Shown here: one piece after another, positions 8,316-17,599 of the stretch
How positions within the stretch are numbered: position 1 is the first letter of the stretch
How the letters are laid out: every line of letters starts with the position of its first letter
NCBI RefSeq assembly: GCF_038002825.1
Contig: NZ_JBBODF010000001.1
Span: 5,456,001-5,520,000, forward strand
Reading direction: 5' to 3'
DNA from: Paenibacillus sp. FSL H8-0048
GTDB taxonomy: Bacteria; Bacillota; Bacilli; Paenibacillales; Paenibacillaceae
DNA length: 64,000 bases
Program-made: the position numbers and the translations under genes
The notes under the pieces: generated by a model
The model's database searches: none
The model's input: only the letters and a program-made list of their open reading frames with translations
Told to the model about the DNA's origin: nothing

Positions 8316-11108
8316 ATGACCGAACTTACGACTACCGTTAGCAAAAGCAACTCCAACAATCTGCTGCGGCGGGACGTACGGTTCCTGGGGAACATACTGG
8401 GCGAAGTCTTGGTACACCAAGGCGGCAACGAACTGCTGGATATTGTGGAGAAGATCCGGGAGACCAGCAAATCGCTGCGCTCATTGTTTTTGCCTGAACT
8501 GCACAATGAATTTAAAGAGCTGATCAGCTCACTGGACCCGGAGAATCGCCATCAGGTAATCCGCGCGTTCGCTATTTATTTCCAGTTAGTGAATATCGCT
8601 GAACAGAACCACCGTATTCGCCGTAAACGCGACTACGAACGTTCTGCCGGGGAGACGGTGCAGCCGGGGTCGATTGAGAGCGCGGTTCAGGAGCTTCGCG
8701 AACGGGATTTCTCCCACGAAGAGGTTCTTGAGATCATGAGCGGCATGTCGCTCGAGCTGGTTATGACCGCTCACCCAACTGAAGCTATGCGCCGTGCGAT
8801 TCTCGATATCCACAAACGGATCTCCGACGATGTCATGGGCCTTGATAATCCGACGCTAACCTTCCGCGAACGCGAACAGCTCCGGGAGAAGCTGCTGAAT
8901 GAGGTTATTACCTTGTGGCAGACCGATGAACTGCGCGACCGCAAGCCTACGGTGCTGGATGAAGTGCGTAACGGGATGTATTACTTCCATGAGACGATTT
9001 TTGAAGTGCTGCCGGATGTATATCAGGAGCTGGAGCGCTGTTTGAGCAAATATTATCCGGGCCAGAACTGGCATGTGCCGACCTATCTGCGTTTCGGTTC
9101 ATGGATCGGGGGAGACCGCGACGGCAACCCTTCCGTGAAGGCAAAAGTAACCTTGCAGACACTTCGTCTGCAGCGTAAGCTGGCTATTCGTGAATACCAG
9201 CGTATTATGCGCGAGCTGATGCAGTATCTCAGCTTTAGTACAAGCATTGTGAATGTGACGCCGGAGCTGCTGGAATCCATTGAGACTGACCGGAATATTA
9301 TCAATCTCAACCGGGTTGATGCCTGGCGTAATGATAACGAGCCTTACCGGATTAAGCTCAGCTATATGATCTCGAAGACCCAGAATGTGCTGGACGATGA
9401 GAAAAAAGGAACACCAGAGCGCTATGCATCCCCAGCGCAATTCATCGACGACCTGAACGTGATTGACCGCAGCCTGCGGCATCACTATGCCGATTATGTA
9501 GCCGATACCTACATTAAGAAGCTGATTCGTCAGGTGGAGCTGTTTGGCTTCCACACCTCTACGCTGGATGTCCGCCAGCACAGTCAGGAGCATGAGAATG
9601 CAATGACAGAGGTTCTGGCCAAGATGAATGTTACACCGGATTACTCCAAGCTGTCGGAGCAAGAGAAGATTGTGCTGCTGGAGAAGCTGCTGAATGATCC
9701 GCGTCCGCTAACTTCCCCTTACCAGTCTTATAGTGAAGGGACAGAGGAATGCCTGGCGGTATACCGTGCGATCTATGAAGCGCAGGAAGAATACGGCGTG
9801 CAGTGCATCACTAGCTATCTGATCAGTATGGCGGAGGCGGCAAGCGATATTCTGGAGGTTATGGTCTTCTCCAAGGAAGTCGGCTTGTTCCGCAAAGACA
9901 ACGACGGGACGGTAGTCTGTACTCTGCAGGCGGTGCCGCTGTTCGAGACGATTGACGACCTGCATGATGCGCCGCAGATTATGCGTACGCTGCTCAGCAT
10001 GCCGATCTACCGTGATGCCGTCAGTGCGATGAATGATCTGCAGGAGATCATGCTGGGGTATTCTGACAGTAATAAAGACGGCGGTGTGGTTACAGCGAAC
10101 TGGGAGCTGCGTGTGGCCCTGAAAGAGATCACAGCGACTGCCGATGAGTTCGGCATTAAGCTGAAGTTCTTCCATGGACGGGGCGGCGCCCTCGGACGCG
10201 GCGGTATGCCGCTTAACCGGAGTATTCTAGCCCAACCAGCTTCCACCATCGGCGGCGGGATTAAGATTACCGAGCAGGGTGAGGTTATCTCTTCCCGGTA
10301 TTCGATGAAAGGCATTGCTTACCGCAGTCTGGAGCAGGCGACGTCTGCGCTCATTACAGCGGCCATCCATGCCAGATCGCCACAGGCGGATCTGTACGAA
10401 GCCAAGTGGGATGAGATTATTGCCCGCATCTCTGAAGTCTCGCTGAATAAATATCAGGATCTGATCTTCCGTGATCCGGATTTCCTGACGTACTTCAAAG
10501 AGTCCACGCCGCTACCGGAGGTAGGCGAGCTGAATATCGGCTCACGCCCTTCGAAGCGGAAGAATAGCGAGCGCTTCGAGGATCTGCGTGCAATTCCTTG
10601 GGTATTCGCTTGGACGCAGAGCCGTTATCTGCTTCCAGCATGGTATGCTGCCGGAACCGGTCTGCAGAGCTTCTATGAGGGCAAGGAAGAGAATATGAAG
10701 ATCATGCAGCATATGTATGCGAACTTCTCATTCTTCACGACCCTGATCGATACGCTGCAGATGGCTATTGCGAAGGCGGATCTTGTCATCGCTAAGGAAT
10801 ACGCCGGCATGGGCAAGAACGAGGAGGCGCGTGCGCGGATCTTCGGCCAGATCGAAGCCGAGTTCAAGCTGACCTCTGAGCTGATCCTTCAGATCACCGG
10901 CCAGCAGGATATTCTGGATAATGTCCCGGTCATTCAGGAATCCATCCGCCTGCGTAATCCGTACGTTGATCCGCTCAGCTACCTGCAGGTTCAACTCCTC
11001 GCCGAGCTTCGCGCCCTGCGTGAAGCTGAGGGGGACGACGCTGAACTGCTGCGTGAAGTGCTGCTCACGATCAATGGTATTGCCGCCGGTCTTCGGAATA
11101 CCGGCTGA
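8316..11108 (+). CDS. ppc: Phosphoenolpyruvate carboxylase
   Basis: Carboxylates phosphoenolpyruvate with bicarbonate to oxaloacetate, refilling the TCA cycle. At 930 residues it has the usual full length. Visible signatures are VMTAHPTEA with the catalytic His at residue 153, FGSWIGGDRDGNP near residue 265, and the glycine-rich FHGRGGALGRGG loop near residue 620. The C-terminus ends in RNTG, the standard PEPC ending whose last residues lie at the active and allosteric sites. The start ATG follows GGGGGGAGCAGC. It is monocistronic, between the phage module and a structured non-coding region, with a terminator at 11262. Confidence 0.97.
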   Translation: MTELTTTVSKSNSNNLLRRDVRFLGNILGEVLVHQGGNELLDIVEKIRETSKSLRSLFLPELHNEFKELISSLDPENRHQVIRAFAIYFQLVNIAEQNHRIRRKRDYERSAGETVQPGSIESAVQELRERDFSHEEVLEIMSGMSLELVMTAHPTEAMRRAILDIHKRISDDVMGLDNPTLTFREREQLREKLLNEVITLWQTDELRDRKPTVLDEVRNGMYYFHETIFEVLPDVYQELERCLSKYYPGQNWHVPTYLRFGSWIGGDRDGNPSVKAKVTLQTLRLQRKLAIREYQRIMRELMQYLSFSTSIVNVTPELLESIETDRNIINLNRVDAWRNDNEPYRIKLSYMISKTQNVLDDEKKGTPERYASPAQFIDDLNVIDRSLRHHYADYVADTYIKKLIRQVELFGFHTSTLDVRQHSQEHENAMTEVLAKMNVTPDYSKLSEQEKIVLLEKLLNDPRPLTSPYQSYSEGTEECLAVYRAIYEAQEEYGVQCITSYLISMAEAASDILEVMVFSKEVGLFRKDNDGTVVCTLQAVPLFETIDDLHDAPQIMRTLLSMPIYRDAVSAMNDLQEIMLGYSDSNKDGGVVTANWELRVALKEITATADEFGIKLKFFHGRGGALGRGGMPLNRSILAQPASTIGGGIKITEQGEVISSRYSMKGIAYRSLEQATSALITAAIHARSPQADLYEAKWDEIIARISEVSLNKYQDLIFRDPDFLTYFKESTPLPEVGELNIGSRPSKRKNSERFEDLRAIPWVFAWTQSRYLLPAWYAAGTGLQSFYEGKEENMKIMQHMYANFSFFTTLIDTLQMAIAKADLVIAKEYAGMGKNEEARARIFGQIEAEFKLTSELILQITGQQDILDNVPVIQESIRLRNPYVDPLSYLQVQLLAELRALREAEGDDAELLREVLLTINGIAAGLRNTG

Positions 11109-11138
11109 TGGTTTATGGGCACCCGCTCTGCCGGTCTT

Positions 11139-11208
11139 GATCTAAAAAAACGGCGAAGCCGCTTTAAGGTTTGGATCTAAAAGTCGGCGAAGCCGCTTTA
11201 GGGTTTTG
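11139..11208 (+). repeat. Tandem duplication of a 35-base hairpin unit
   Basis: Two near-identical units (11139-11172 and 11173-11208), each GATCTAAAA, then CGGCGAAGCCG, then CTTTA and GGTTT. The core CGGC-GAA-GCCG forms a small stable hairpin in each copy. The duplication lies just behind the ppc stop codon and before the likely terminator, so it may affect 3'-end stability of the ppc mRNA. Confidence 0.75.
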
Positions 11209-11261
11209 ATTTTTGGGGTTTCAGCATTGAAGCTGGCCCTAAACCGCTTCAGAACACCCGT

Positions 11262-11294
11262 CCGCCTCCTTAACTGGAGGTGGGCGGTTTTTTG
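11262..11294 (+). terminator. Terminator downstream of ppc
   Basis: CCGCCTCC and GGAGGTGGGCGG pair around a TTAACT loop with one bulge, followed by a run of six T. It is the best candidate for the ppc terminator, after the duplicated small hairpins. Confidence 0.75.
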
Positions 11295-11517
11295 GTTATT
11301 CAGGAAATAATACCAACAAGGTGGACATCTCCGAAGAAGCAGATAGACCAACTGGAAACAGTAGGGGAATGGATGAAACTTTGGCGAAAGGCAGGAATAA
11401 TTGGATTTACTACACTTGCTAATAAGCAGAAAAGCCCTCGACAGAAGTTAGTTGGAAAAAGGACACTTAATCTGCTGTAAATAGATCACGTTAGCAGAAA
11501 GTAACATAATTAAATAA

Positions 11518-11590
11518 CATTTATCCAATTAATTTCCTCTGGCGCTCCAAAACCTCCAATTTAAGATACGTTTATCCAACTAATGTTCCA
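11518..11590. repeat. Two-copy short repeat with 51-base spacing
   Basis: The block ATTTATCCAATTAATTTCC is followed 51 bases later (TTTATCC at 11520 and 11571) by GTTTATCCAACTAATGTTCC. Core and spacing resemble the architecture, though not the sequence, of the repeat arrays at 53288 and 62492. Confidence 0.5.
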
Positions 11591-11639
11591 TCATGCAAAG
11601 TGACCACCCTTTACTTTGATTGTACAAATACGGTTTGGG

Positions 11640-11832
11640 AGTTAGAGGGGGATAAGGAGGGCTTCAGTCTGCGCGCGATTCTCCCTCTCTGTATATTTTA
11701 GTTGTTTCCAGCGAGGCCGGGAGTCACAGACCCGGCCGAGCCCCATGCCCCGCCCCATTGTTGCCTGAGATATACTTGGGCAACAAGAAAAGCTGTGGGG
11801 GAACCCAGGCTGATGGAGGGGGCGAAGCGGAA
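11640..11832. other. Structured non-coding stretch, possible ncRNA
   Basis: No convincing gene lies between 11295 and 12170. This part contains consecutive dyads: GAGGG(GGA) against TCCCTCTC, GGCCGGG-agtcacaga-CCCGGCC at about 11714-11736, and TTGTTGC-n13-GCAACAA at about 11758-11784. I compared it by eye with 6S RNA, SRP RNA and RNase P and could not match any of them. The density of stems suggests a structured transcript or a decayed element; strand and boundaries are unknown. Confidence 0.35.
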
Positions 11833-11940
11833 ATTTGGAACTGTAGGAGCGGTAGCGTTCGCCTTTATTGGCAGATTTCAACCGCAGCTAGCGGTTCCAA
11901 TCAGGAAATCTGCAAATAACAGCGGCCGGAAGTCCAAATG
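11833..11940. repeat. Long hairpin repeat element, copy A
   Basis: An imperfect inverted repeat of about 108 bases. The outer arms are TTTGGAACT and AGTCCAAA, inner arms are GCAGATTTC and GAAATCTGC, and the apex is AACCGC-agcta-GCGGTT. The 13-mer AGCGTTCGCCTTT (11854-11866) also occurs at the same position in the second copy at 62871. No open reading frame is plausible in it. It looks like a dispersed non-autonomous repeat or a structured RNA element. Confidence 0.6.
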
Positions 11941-12072
11941 TTCTGCGCAGCCCCCGACTAATCAGCCGCCAGGGGGTTCCCGCTGCAATCAGCCGCCAGG
12001 GGTCCAGGGGGCCGCCAGCAACCCGACAGCCAGCTTTTCCAGCACATTATATAGAAGGTAACAATACAAACC

Positions 12073-12101
12073 TTGATTTTTGAACACACATGATTTACGA
12101 T
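12073..12101 (+). promoter_or_regulatory. Possible sigma-A-type promoter of sigW
   Basis: TTGATT and TACGAT are separated by 17 bases, about 70 bases upstream of the sigW start. I looked for the ECF autoregulatory pattern (TGAAAC, 16-17 bases, CGTA) and found only a TGAACA without a properly spaced CGTA, so autoregulation is not shown by the sequence. Confidence 0.3.
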
Positions 12102-12170
12102 TTAAATGCTTGTACCGTGGTCTTCGAAGAGCTGACAGTCCAAGGGCGGCAAGTCTGGGGGAATTAACAG

Positions 12171-12737
12171 GTGGAGAATCTGGAAGGCAGACTGACAAAG
12201 CTCGCCCTGAAGGGTGACCAAAGGGCATTTGCCGAGCTTGTGGATCTATATAAAGATAAAATTTATCATTTGGCTTACCGTATGCTGAATAACCGCCATG
12301 AGGCGGAGGATGTTGTTCAGGAGACTTTTTTGCGCGTCTACAGAAATTTGGATAGGTATGATGATAAGCAGAAGTTCTCGACATGGATCTACCGGATTGG
12401 CACGAACCTCTGCATTGACCGGCTGCGTAAGCGGCGCCCGACCTATTCCCTGGATGCCGAGATGAACGACCAGGAGGGGATTGACGGGTATTCGATGATT
12501 CCGAGCGATAATGTGACACCGGAGACGGAGCTTCTGCTCTCGGAGACACAGAGACTCATCTATGAAGCCATCGACAGCCTGCCCGTGAAGTACAGGTCGG
12601 TGATGATTCTGCGGTATTTGCAGGATTTGTCACTTCAGGAGATCGGCGATGTGCTGGATATGCCCGTGACGACGATTAAGACCCGGGTGCACCGGGGCCG
12701 TGAGTTTTTACGTAAGAAATTAGGACCCAAATTGTAA
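12171..12737 (+). CDS. sigW: ECF RNA polymerase sigma factor SigW
   Basis: Group IV sigma factor of 188 residues that directs genes protecting against cell-envelope stress such as antimicrobial peptides. Region 2 is at about residues 20-95 (LVDLYKDKIYHLAYRML, then AEDVVQETFLRVYRNLDRY) and region 4 at about 125-180 (LPVKYRSVMILRYLQDLSLQEIGDVLDMPVTT in segments). The region 2-4 linker (SLDAEMNDQEGIDGYS) and following context, anti-sigma gene and then cdaA, match the conserved Bacillales sigW-rsiW-ybbP(cdaA)-ybbR(cdaR)-glmM-glmS locus. It starts at GTG after GGGGGAATTAACAG. Confidence 0.93.
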   Translation: MENLEGRLTKLALKGDQRAFAELVDLYKDKIYHLAYRMLNNRHEAEDVVQETFLRVYRNLDRYDDKQKFSTWIYRIGTNLCIDRLRKRRPTYSLDAEMNDQEGIDGYSMIPSDNVTPETELLLSETQRLIYEAIDSLPVKYRSVMILRYLQDLSLQEIGDVLDMPVTTIKTRVHRGREFLRKKLGPKL

Positions 12738-12836
12738 AAATAGATTATTTTTTATGAAACTCCTGCATTGCAGGGACGTATGTAAGTTAAGCAAGTCTTA
12801 TGCACTAAATTAGCACGTATGAAAGGATTGGCTCCT

Positions 12837-13451
12837 ATGGAATGCAAACTGGCCGTCTCTATGATGCACGACTACCTGGATGACGACTTGCCCGACCTGC
12901 AGCAGAGGGAATTGAAGGAGCATCTTTTATCCTGTACGGAGTGCCGTGCGAGGTTCAAAGAACTGGAACAGACCGATATGCTGATGTTTTCCCTGATGCA
13001 CCAGACACCTGTGGCCTCGGAGGATTTGGTTGGCCGGATTATGGATTCATTACCGAAACCCAAGAAGGAAAGAGCCTTCATCACCTGGATCAAGCGGCAT
13101 CCGGCCCTGACGGCGGCGTCCCTGTTCATTCTTGTGATGCTGATGAGCTCCGTAACCTTTTGGAATCAGGATCGGCAGCTTGTGGTTAGAGGGGCAGACC
13201 TCGACCAGGTTGTGATCAAGGGGAATACGGTGATTGTACCCTCCGGCAAAATTATCTCCGGTGATCTGACGGTGGAGAACGGGAAGACTCAAGTCTACGG
13301 GGAAGTCAACGGGAACGTAACGGTGATCGACGGTTCGCTGTATCAGGCTTCAACCGCCCATATCTCCGGGCAAGTCAAAAGTATAGACCAAGCAGTAAGC
13401 TGGATCTGGTATAAAGTGACGAACATGTTCTCTGAAGTTGCCTACCGATAG
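12837..13451 (+). CDS. rsiW: Anti-sigma-W factor with zinc-binding ZAS domain
   Basis: Membrane anti-sigma factor of 204 residues. The N-terminus carries the zinc anti-sigma signature: Cys3, then HDYLDDDL, then HLLSCTEC (H-x3-C-x2-C near residues 31-38), which holds SigW inactive. A single transmembrane helix lies at about residues 88-108 (ALTAASLFILVMLMSSV). In B. subtilis RsiW is destroyed by PrsW and then RasP cleavage. The extracytoplasmic part is unusual in reading like a short bactofilin-like beta-repeat (GKIISGDLTVENGKTQVYGE, then VNGNVTVIDGSLY). The start is ATG 12837, ten bases after AAAGGA, rather than ATG 12819. Confidence 0.88.
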   Translation: MECKLAVSMMHDYLDDDLPDLQQRELKEHLLSCTECRARFKELEQTDMLMFSLMHQTPVASEDLVGRIMDSLPKPKKERAFITWIKRHPALTAASLFILVMLMSSVTFWNQDRQLVVRGADLDQVVIKGNTVIVPSGKIISGDLTVENGKTQVYGEVNGNVTVIDGSLYQASTAHISGQVKSIDQAVSWIWYKVTNMFSEVAYR

Positions 13452-13662
13452 CTATATGTTGGTCGCTTGTAGCAGATAACTCATTTGCGCCTCTTTTTCC
13501 GGAAAGATGGCGCTTTTTTGTTGCCTGAAATGACAGGTTCTTCAATTTACCAGCCGACAAACTTGCAACCGGAGGCGTAACGTTATAACCTAGAATAAGA
13601 TTCAAGCTTAACAGACAATTTACATAAACCCAGCTAATTTGATATGACGGGGGTTTTCGGCC

Positions 13663-14496
13663 ATGAGCTACTTTACTGACCTTACATGGAAAGAATCCAT
13701 TAAAGATATAATCGATATTCTAATTGTCAGCTACATTATCTATAAAGTGCTCAATATGGTGCGCGGGACGCGGGCGGTTCAGCTGCTGAAGGGGATTCTG
13801 GTGCTGGTCGTGATCTGGGGCGGCAGTACGCTGCTCGACTTATACACGCTGAAATGGCTGATGAACCAGATGTTTACGTTCGGGGTGTTTGCGATCTTTA
13901 TTATTTTTCAGCCGGAGCTGCGGCGGGGACTGGAACAGCTGGGACGGGGCAAATTCTTCGGACGGAATGCGGAGAGCGATGAAGAGATCAGCAAATTAAT
14001 CGGCGAAGTGATTAAAGCCGTGAATTATCTGGCTGTCCGCAAAATCGGGGCATTGATCGTATTCGAACGGGCGACGGGGCTTAATGAATATACGGAATCC
14101 GGGATCGCTATGCGTTCTGAGGTCAGCTCGGAGCTGCTGATTAATATCTTCATCCCTAATACACCGCTGCATGACGGGGCGCTGATTATGCAGGGAAGCC
14201 AGATTGCGGCGGCGGCCTGTTACCTGCCGCTCTCCGAGAATCCGTTCATCAGCAAGGAACTGGGAACCCGGCACCGTGCCGCCATCGGTATCAGTGAGGT
14301 GGCAGACTCGGTGTCTGTAGTCGTCTCAGAGGAGACGGGGCAGATCTCACTGGCCATTAATGGACAAATTGTCCGGGATATCAAGGAAGAGTCCCTGATC
14401 TCGAAGCTGCACGAAGAGCTGAGTGCAAGCAGCTCGCCCCTGATGGAGAAGAGCTCCGCTTTCTGGAGACGGAGGGGGAATAAAAACAATGGATAA
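13663..14496 (+). CDS. cdaA: Diadenylate cyclase CdaA
   Basis: Membrane enzyme of 277 residues that condenses two ATP into c-di-AMP, the essential second messenger for potassium and osmotic homeostasis. Three transmembrane segments occupy about residues 15-90; the DAC catalytic domain follows, with the DGA motif at Asp171 (LHDGALI) and RHR at residues 203-205 (GTRHRAAIG). It overlaps the next gene, cdaR, by eight bases, as usual, and lies upstream of glmM, whose product is known to bind and restrain CdaA. A KimA-type potassium importer, a known c-di-AMP target, is encoded at 43067. Confidence 0.96.
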   Translation: MSYFTDLTWKESIKDIIDILIVSYIIYKVLNMVRGTRAVQLLKGILVLVVIWGGSTLLDLYTLKWLMNQMFTFGVFAIFIIFQPELRRGLEQLGRGKFFGRNAESDEEISKLIGEVIKAVNYLAVRKIGALIVFERATGLNEYTESGIAMRSEVSSELLINIFIPNTPLHDGALIMQGSQIAAAACYLPLSENPFISKELGTRHRAAIGISEVADSVSVVVSEETGQISLAINGQIVRDIKEESLISKLHEELSASSSPLMEKSSAFWRRRGNKNNG

Positions 14497-15946
14497 GTGG
14501 ATGAAGAATAACAACTTCAACAAGATCCTTGCCCTGGCTCTGGGGATTATTCTGTGGACCATTGTGCATGTGGATACCGCACCAACGTACCAGACTACGG
14601 TTAATACCGAATCGAAGACGATTGAGAATGTCAAAGTGGAGATTGAAGGCTTCGACAGTGAGAATTATGTACTGACCAAGGATGTGGATAGCGTCAGGAT
14701 GGAGGTAATGGGCAAGAAGTCCGATCTGACCTACAAGTTCTCCGATGCCTACCGGGTATGGCTGGATCTGAAGGATGTGAAGCCCGGCGATAACACACTT
14801 CCGCTGATGTATTCGACTCCAAGTGGTGTAACCCTGGAAGCTATGGTCCCGAATCAGGTGAATGTGCATATCGAGCCGCGGACGACCAAGTCTTTTCCCG
14901 TCTCACTGAATATTATGGGAGAGCCGGCAGCAGGCTATGAAGTAGGCAGTCCTGTGATTGACCCGGTATCTGTGGAAGTTACCCTTCCGGCTAGTGATCT
15001 TGCACGGGTAGCGAAGGTGCAGGGGAAGGTGGAGCTGGATGGGCAAAATGAGACTTTTAGCGAGAAGAGGCTGAAGCTCTTTGCTCTTGACAGTAAGGGG
15101 AATACGCTGGAGGATGCGGTCATTGAACCCTCTACAGTAGCTGTAGAATTGCCTGTTACCCTCCCGTCCAAAACCTTGCCGCTGGACATCAGCTTCACGG
15201 GCAGTCTGCCGGGTTCACTGGTGCTCTCTAGGGTAACGCCTGAGCAGGATATGGTAACAGTGTACGGCAGTGCAGAGACCCTTAAGACCTTATCTTCGTA
15301 TGAGGCTGTCCTGGATTTAAGCACTATCAAGAATGCGGGGACAGAGCAGATGAAGCTGGAGCTTAAGCCGCCCGAGGGTACCGGCAAGATTGAGCCTGCA
15401 GCAATGACTGTGGCGGTCTCAGCGGCGGAGATTACCGAGCGGACTCTCTCTGCTATTCCCATTAAGCTGGAGGGCGTCAGCAGCGGGCTGACAGCCCGTG
15501 TCATAGATCCTGGGGGTGCTACTATAGATCTGACCCTTTCAGGCGCGCCAACGCTGCTGGACCAGCTCGACCAGGATAGCATCAGCGTGGTTGCAGATGT
15601 AGTAGGGCTTACGGCTGGCGTTCACGATGTTACGCTGCAGGTCTCGCTCCCCCGGTTCATTACCCTGCAGAATGCCGCCTCGCAGCTTGTGGCGAAGGTG
15701 GAACTGTCGGCACCTGCTGCTCCAGCCGCGACTGCCGCGCCGGACAGCAGCCCGGCCTCATCATCGCCTACGCCGGAGCCCAGCGCTGAACCTGCATCAG
15801 GGGATGAGACGCTCGTAGAGCCGACCCCGGAGCATACCGGTGAGATTATAGAGGAGACTCCGGCACCGACACATATTCCGCTGGAGACTGCTGAACCAAC
15901 GCCGCCTGCAAGCGGAAATAATGCCGACAGTACGGGCGGAACGTAA
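14489..15946 (+). CDS. cdaR: CdaA regulatory protein CdaR (YbbR domains)
   Basis: Extracytoplasmic regulator of CdaA, 485 residues. An N-terminal membrane anchor (about residues 9-28, ILALALGIILWTIVHVDT) is followed by YbbR-type repeats, recognisable by the recurring pattern of beta strands ending in VEVTLPAS, VAVELPVTLPSKTL and similar. The last 75 residues are a disordered, Pro/Thr/Glu/Ala-rich tail, which may reach into the wall. It is translationally coupled to cdaA and upstream of glmM. Confidence 0.93.
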   Translation: MDKWMKNNNFNKILALALGIILWTIVHVDTAPTYQTTVNTESKTIENVKVEIEGFDSENYVLTKDVDSVRMEVMGKKSDLTYKFSDAYRVWLDLKDVKPGDNTLPLMYSTPSGVTLEAMVPNQVNVHIEPRTTKSFPVSLNIMGEPAAGYEVGSPVIDPVSVEVTLPASDLARVAKVQGKVELDGQNETFSEKRLKLFALDSKGNTLEDAVIEPSTVAVELPVTLPSKTLPLDISFTGSLPGSLVLSRVTPEQDMVTVYGSAETLKTLSSYEAVLDLSTIKNAGTEQMKLELKPPEGTGKIEPAAMTVAVSAAEITERTLSAIPIKLEGVSSGLTARVIDPGGATIDLTLSGAPTLLDQLDQDSISVVADVVGLTAGVHDVTLQVSLPRFITLQNAASQLVAKVELSAPAAPAATAAPDSSPASSSPTPEPSAEPASGDETLVEPTPEHTGEIIEETPAPTHIPLETAEPTPPASGNNADSTGGT

Positions 15947-16058
15947 CTTTTCATGTAAGTACGAGTCTATTTATATGCACCTGACATACACGAATTATCG
16001 AATCATTCATACTATAATTTATTAAGCTGAAGCAGCGTATTCAAAAGGAGAAAAAAAG

Positions 16059-17399
16059 ATGGGTAAGTATTTCGGAACAGACGGCGTACGCGGGGTGGCT
16101 AACCGTGAACTAACAGCAGAAATGGCCTACAGTATTGGACGCTGCGGGGGATATGTGCTGGCAGGAAATGTGGAAAAGCCTAAAGTGGTCATCGGGATGG
16201 ATACACGAATCTCCGGTCCGCTGCTTGAATCGGCACTGATTGCCGGCTTGTTGTCCATTGGGGCAGATGTGATCCGTCTGGGTGTAGTCTCTACACCTGC
16301 TGTAGCTTATATCACTAGATTGCTGAAGGCGGATGCCGGAGTGATGATCTCTGCTTCACATAATCCGGTGGAGGATAACGGAATCAAGTTCTTCGGCGGA
16401 GACGGCTTCAAGCTGACGGATGAAACGGAGCTGCGCATCGAGGAGCTGATGGATGCCGAGCAGGATGAGCTGCCACGTCCGGTAGGATCGGGTCTGGGCA
16501 CGCTGCGGGTGGATGATCAAGCGAAATACCTCTACCTGGAGTATCTGAAGACCACCATCGACCAGAGCTTCAAGGGTACGAAGGTGGTGCTTGACTGCGC
16601 ACACGGCGCAGCCTATGAACTAGCACCGCGATTATTCAAGGAACTGGGCGCAGAAGTGATTGCCATTGGGGCAGAGCCGGACGGGCTGAATATCAACGAC
16701 GGCTTTGGCTCCACACACCCGGAGACTCTGCGTGCAGAGGTGCTGCGGCATGGTGCGGATCTGGGACTTGCTTTTGACGGGGATGCGGACCGCTTGATTG
16801 CTATTGATGAGAACGGCGACGAGGTGGATGGAGACTTCATTCTCTGCATTTGCGGGGATGCGATGAACCGTGCAGGGAAGCTGAAGGACGGCACTATTGT
16901 ATCTACAGTAATGAGTAACATCGGGTTCTACAAGGCGACAGAGAAGCTGGCGCTGAATACGGCGAAGACCGCCGTCGGCGACCGTTATGTCATGGAAGAG
17001 ATGCGCCGCGGCGGCTATAATCTGGGCGGGGAGCAATCCGGCCATGTGATTTTCCTGGACTATAATACTACGGGTGACGGAATTCTGACTGCGATTCAAC
17101 TGGTGAATACCATGAAGGCTTCCGGCAAAAAGCTAAGCACACTGAAGTCCATGATGACTAAATATCCGCAGGTGCTGGTCAATGTGCGGGTGCAGGACAA
17201 AACCAATTATCCGAACAATCCGGCCATTGAGGCCGCGATCATAGAGGTAGAAAGCAAGCTGGGCGACAATGGGCGTGTCCTGGTGCGTCCTTCGGGAACC
17301 GAGCCGCTGATCCGTGTAATGGCCGAAGGGCCGGATAAGGCGGAGCTGGATCTTTTTGTAGGGCAGATTGTTGAAGTGGTTCAGCGCGAGCTGGTGTAA
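16059..17399 (+). CDS. glmM: Phosphoglucosamine mutase
   Basis: Converts glucosamine-6-phosphate to glucosamine-1-phosphate for UDP-GlcNAc and peptidoglycan synthesis. It has 446 residues, the usual length. The N-terminus [14 protein letters not shown] and the catalytic phosphoserine motif ISASHNP (Ser100) are canonical, as are the metal-binding loop DGDADR near residue 240 and the phosphate-binding RPSGTEP near residue 410. The ribosome binding site is AAAAGGAGAAA. It lies between cdaR and glmS, which makes its substrate; a GCCGGTG/CACCGGC dyad follows at about 17430-17462. Confidence 0.97.
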   Translation: MGKYFGTDGVRGVANRELTAEMAYSIGRCGGYVLAGNVEKPKVVIGMDTRISGPLLESALIAGLLSIGADVIRLGVVSTPAVAYITRLLKADAGVMISASHNPVEDNGIKFFGGDGFKLTDETELRIEELMDAEQDELPRPVGSGLGTLRVDDQAKYLYLEYLKTTIDQSFKGTKVVLDCAHGAAYELAPRLFKELGAEVIAIGAEPDGLNINDGFGSTHPETLRAEVLRHGADLGLAFDGDADRLIAIDENGDEVDGDFILCICGDAMNRAGKLKDGTIVSTVMSNIGFYKATEKLALNTAKTAVGDRYVMEEMRRGGYNLGGEQSGHVIFLDYNTTGDGILTAIQLVNTMKASGKKLSTLKSMMTKYPQVLVNVRVQDKTNYPNNPAIEAAIIEVESKLGDNGRVLVRPSGTEPLIRVMAEGPDKAELDLFVGQIVEVVQRELV

Positions 17400-17534
17400 T
17401 CACTCACTGAAGTAGCAGGACAGATGGCCGGTGGATGGATCAATCCGATTCGTTCACCGGCTGAATTATTAATGAGGTCATGGCTGTTTGGAAAAAGTGT
17501 GAAATGGATGAAAAAGGTTTTCTTCACCACATCG

Positions 17535-17563
17535 TTGCAAAAACGGGTTGAGGTGCATATAAT
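17535..17563 (+). promoter_or_regulatory. Sigma-A promoter of the glmS ribozyme transcript
   Basis: TTGCAA and TATAAT separated by exactly 17 bases, ending about 55 bases upstream of the ribozyme cleavage site. It would give a short leader ahead of the ribozyme and allows glmS to be expressed separately from glmM. Confidence 0.7.
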
Positions 17564-17599
17564 AGACTAAGTGTCATTCCAGAAGGAAAGCGGGGATTG

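Noticed and set aside
11280-11480. A 66-codon open frame after ppc
   Set aside because: It begins within the ppc terminator and has no ribosome binding site.
11702-12061. A 119-codon open frame
   Set aside because: It crosses the structured region and hairpin element A, with no credible start and a composition unlike the neighbours.
12081-12119. ECF sigma-W autoregulatory promoter
   Set aside because: TGAACA is present but no CGTA lies at 16-17 bases.
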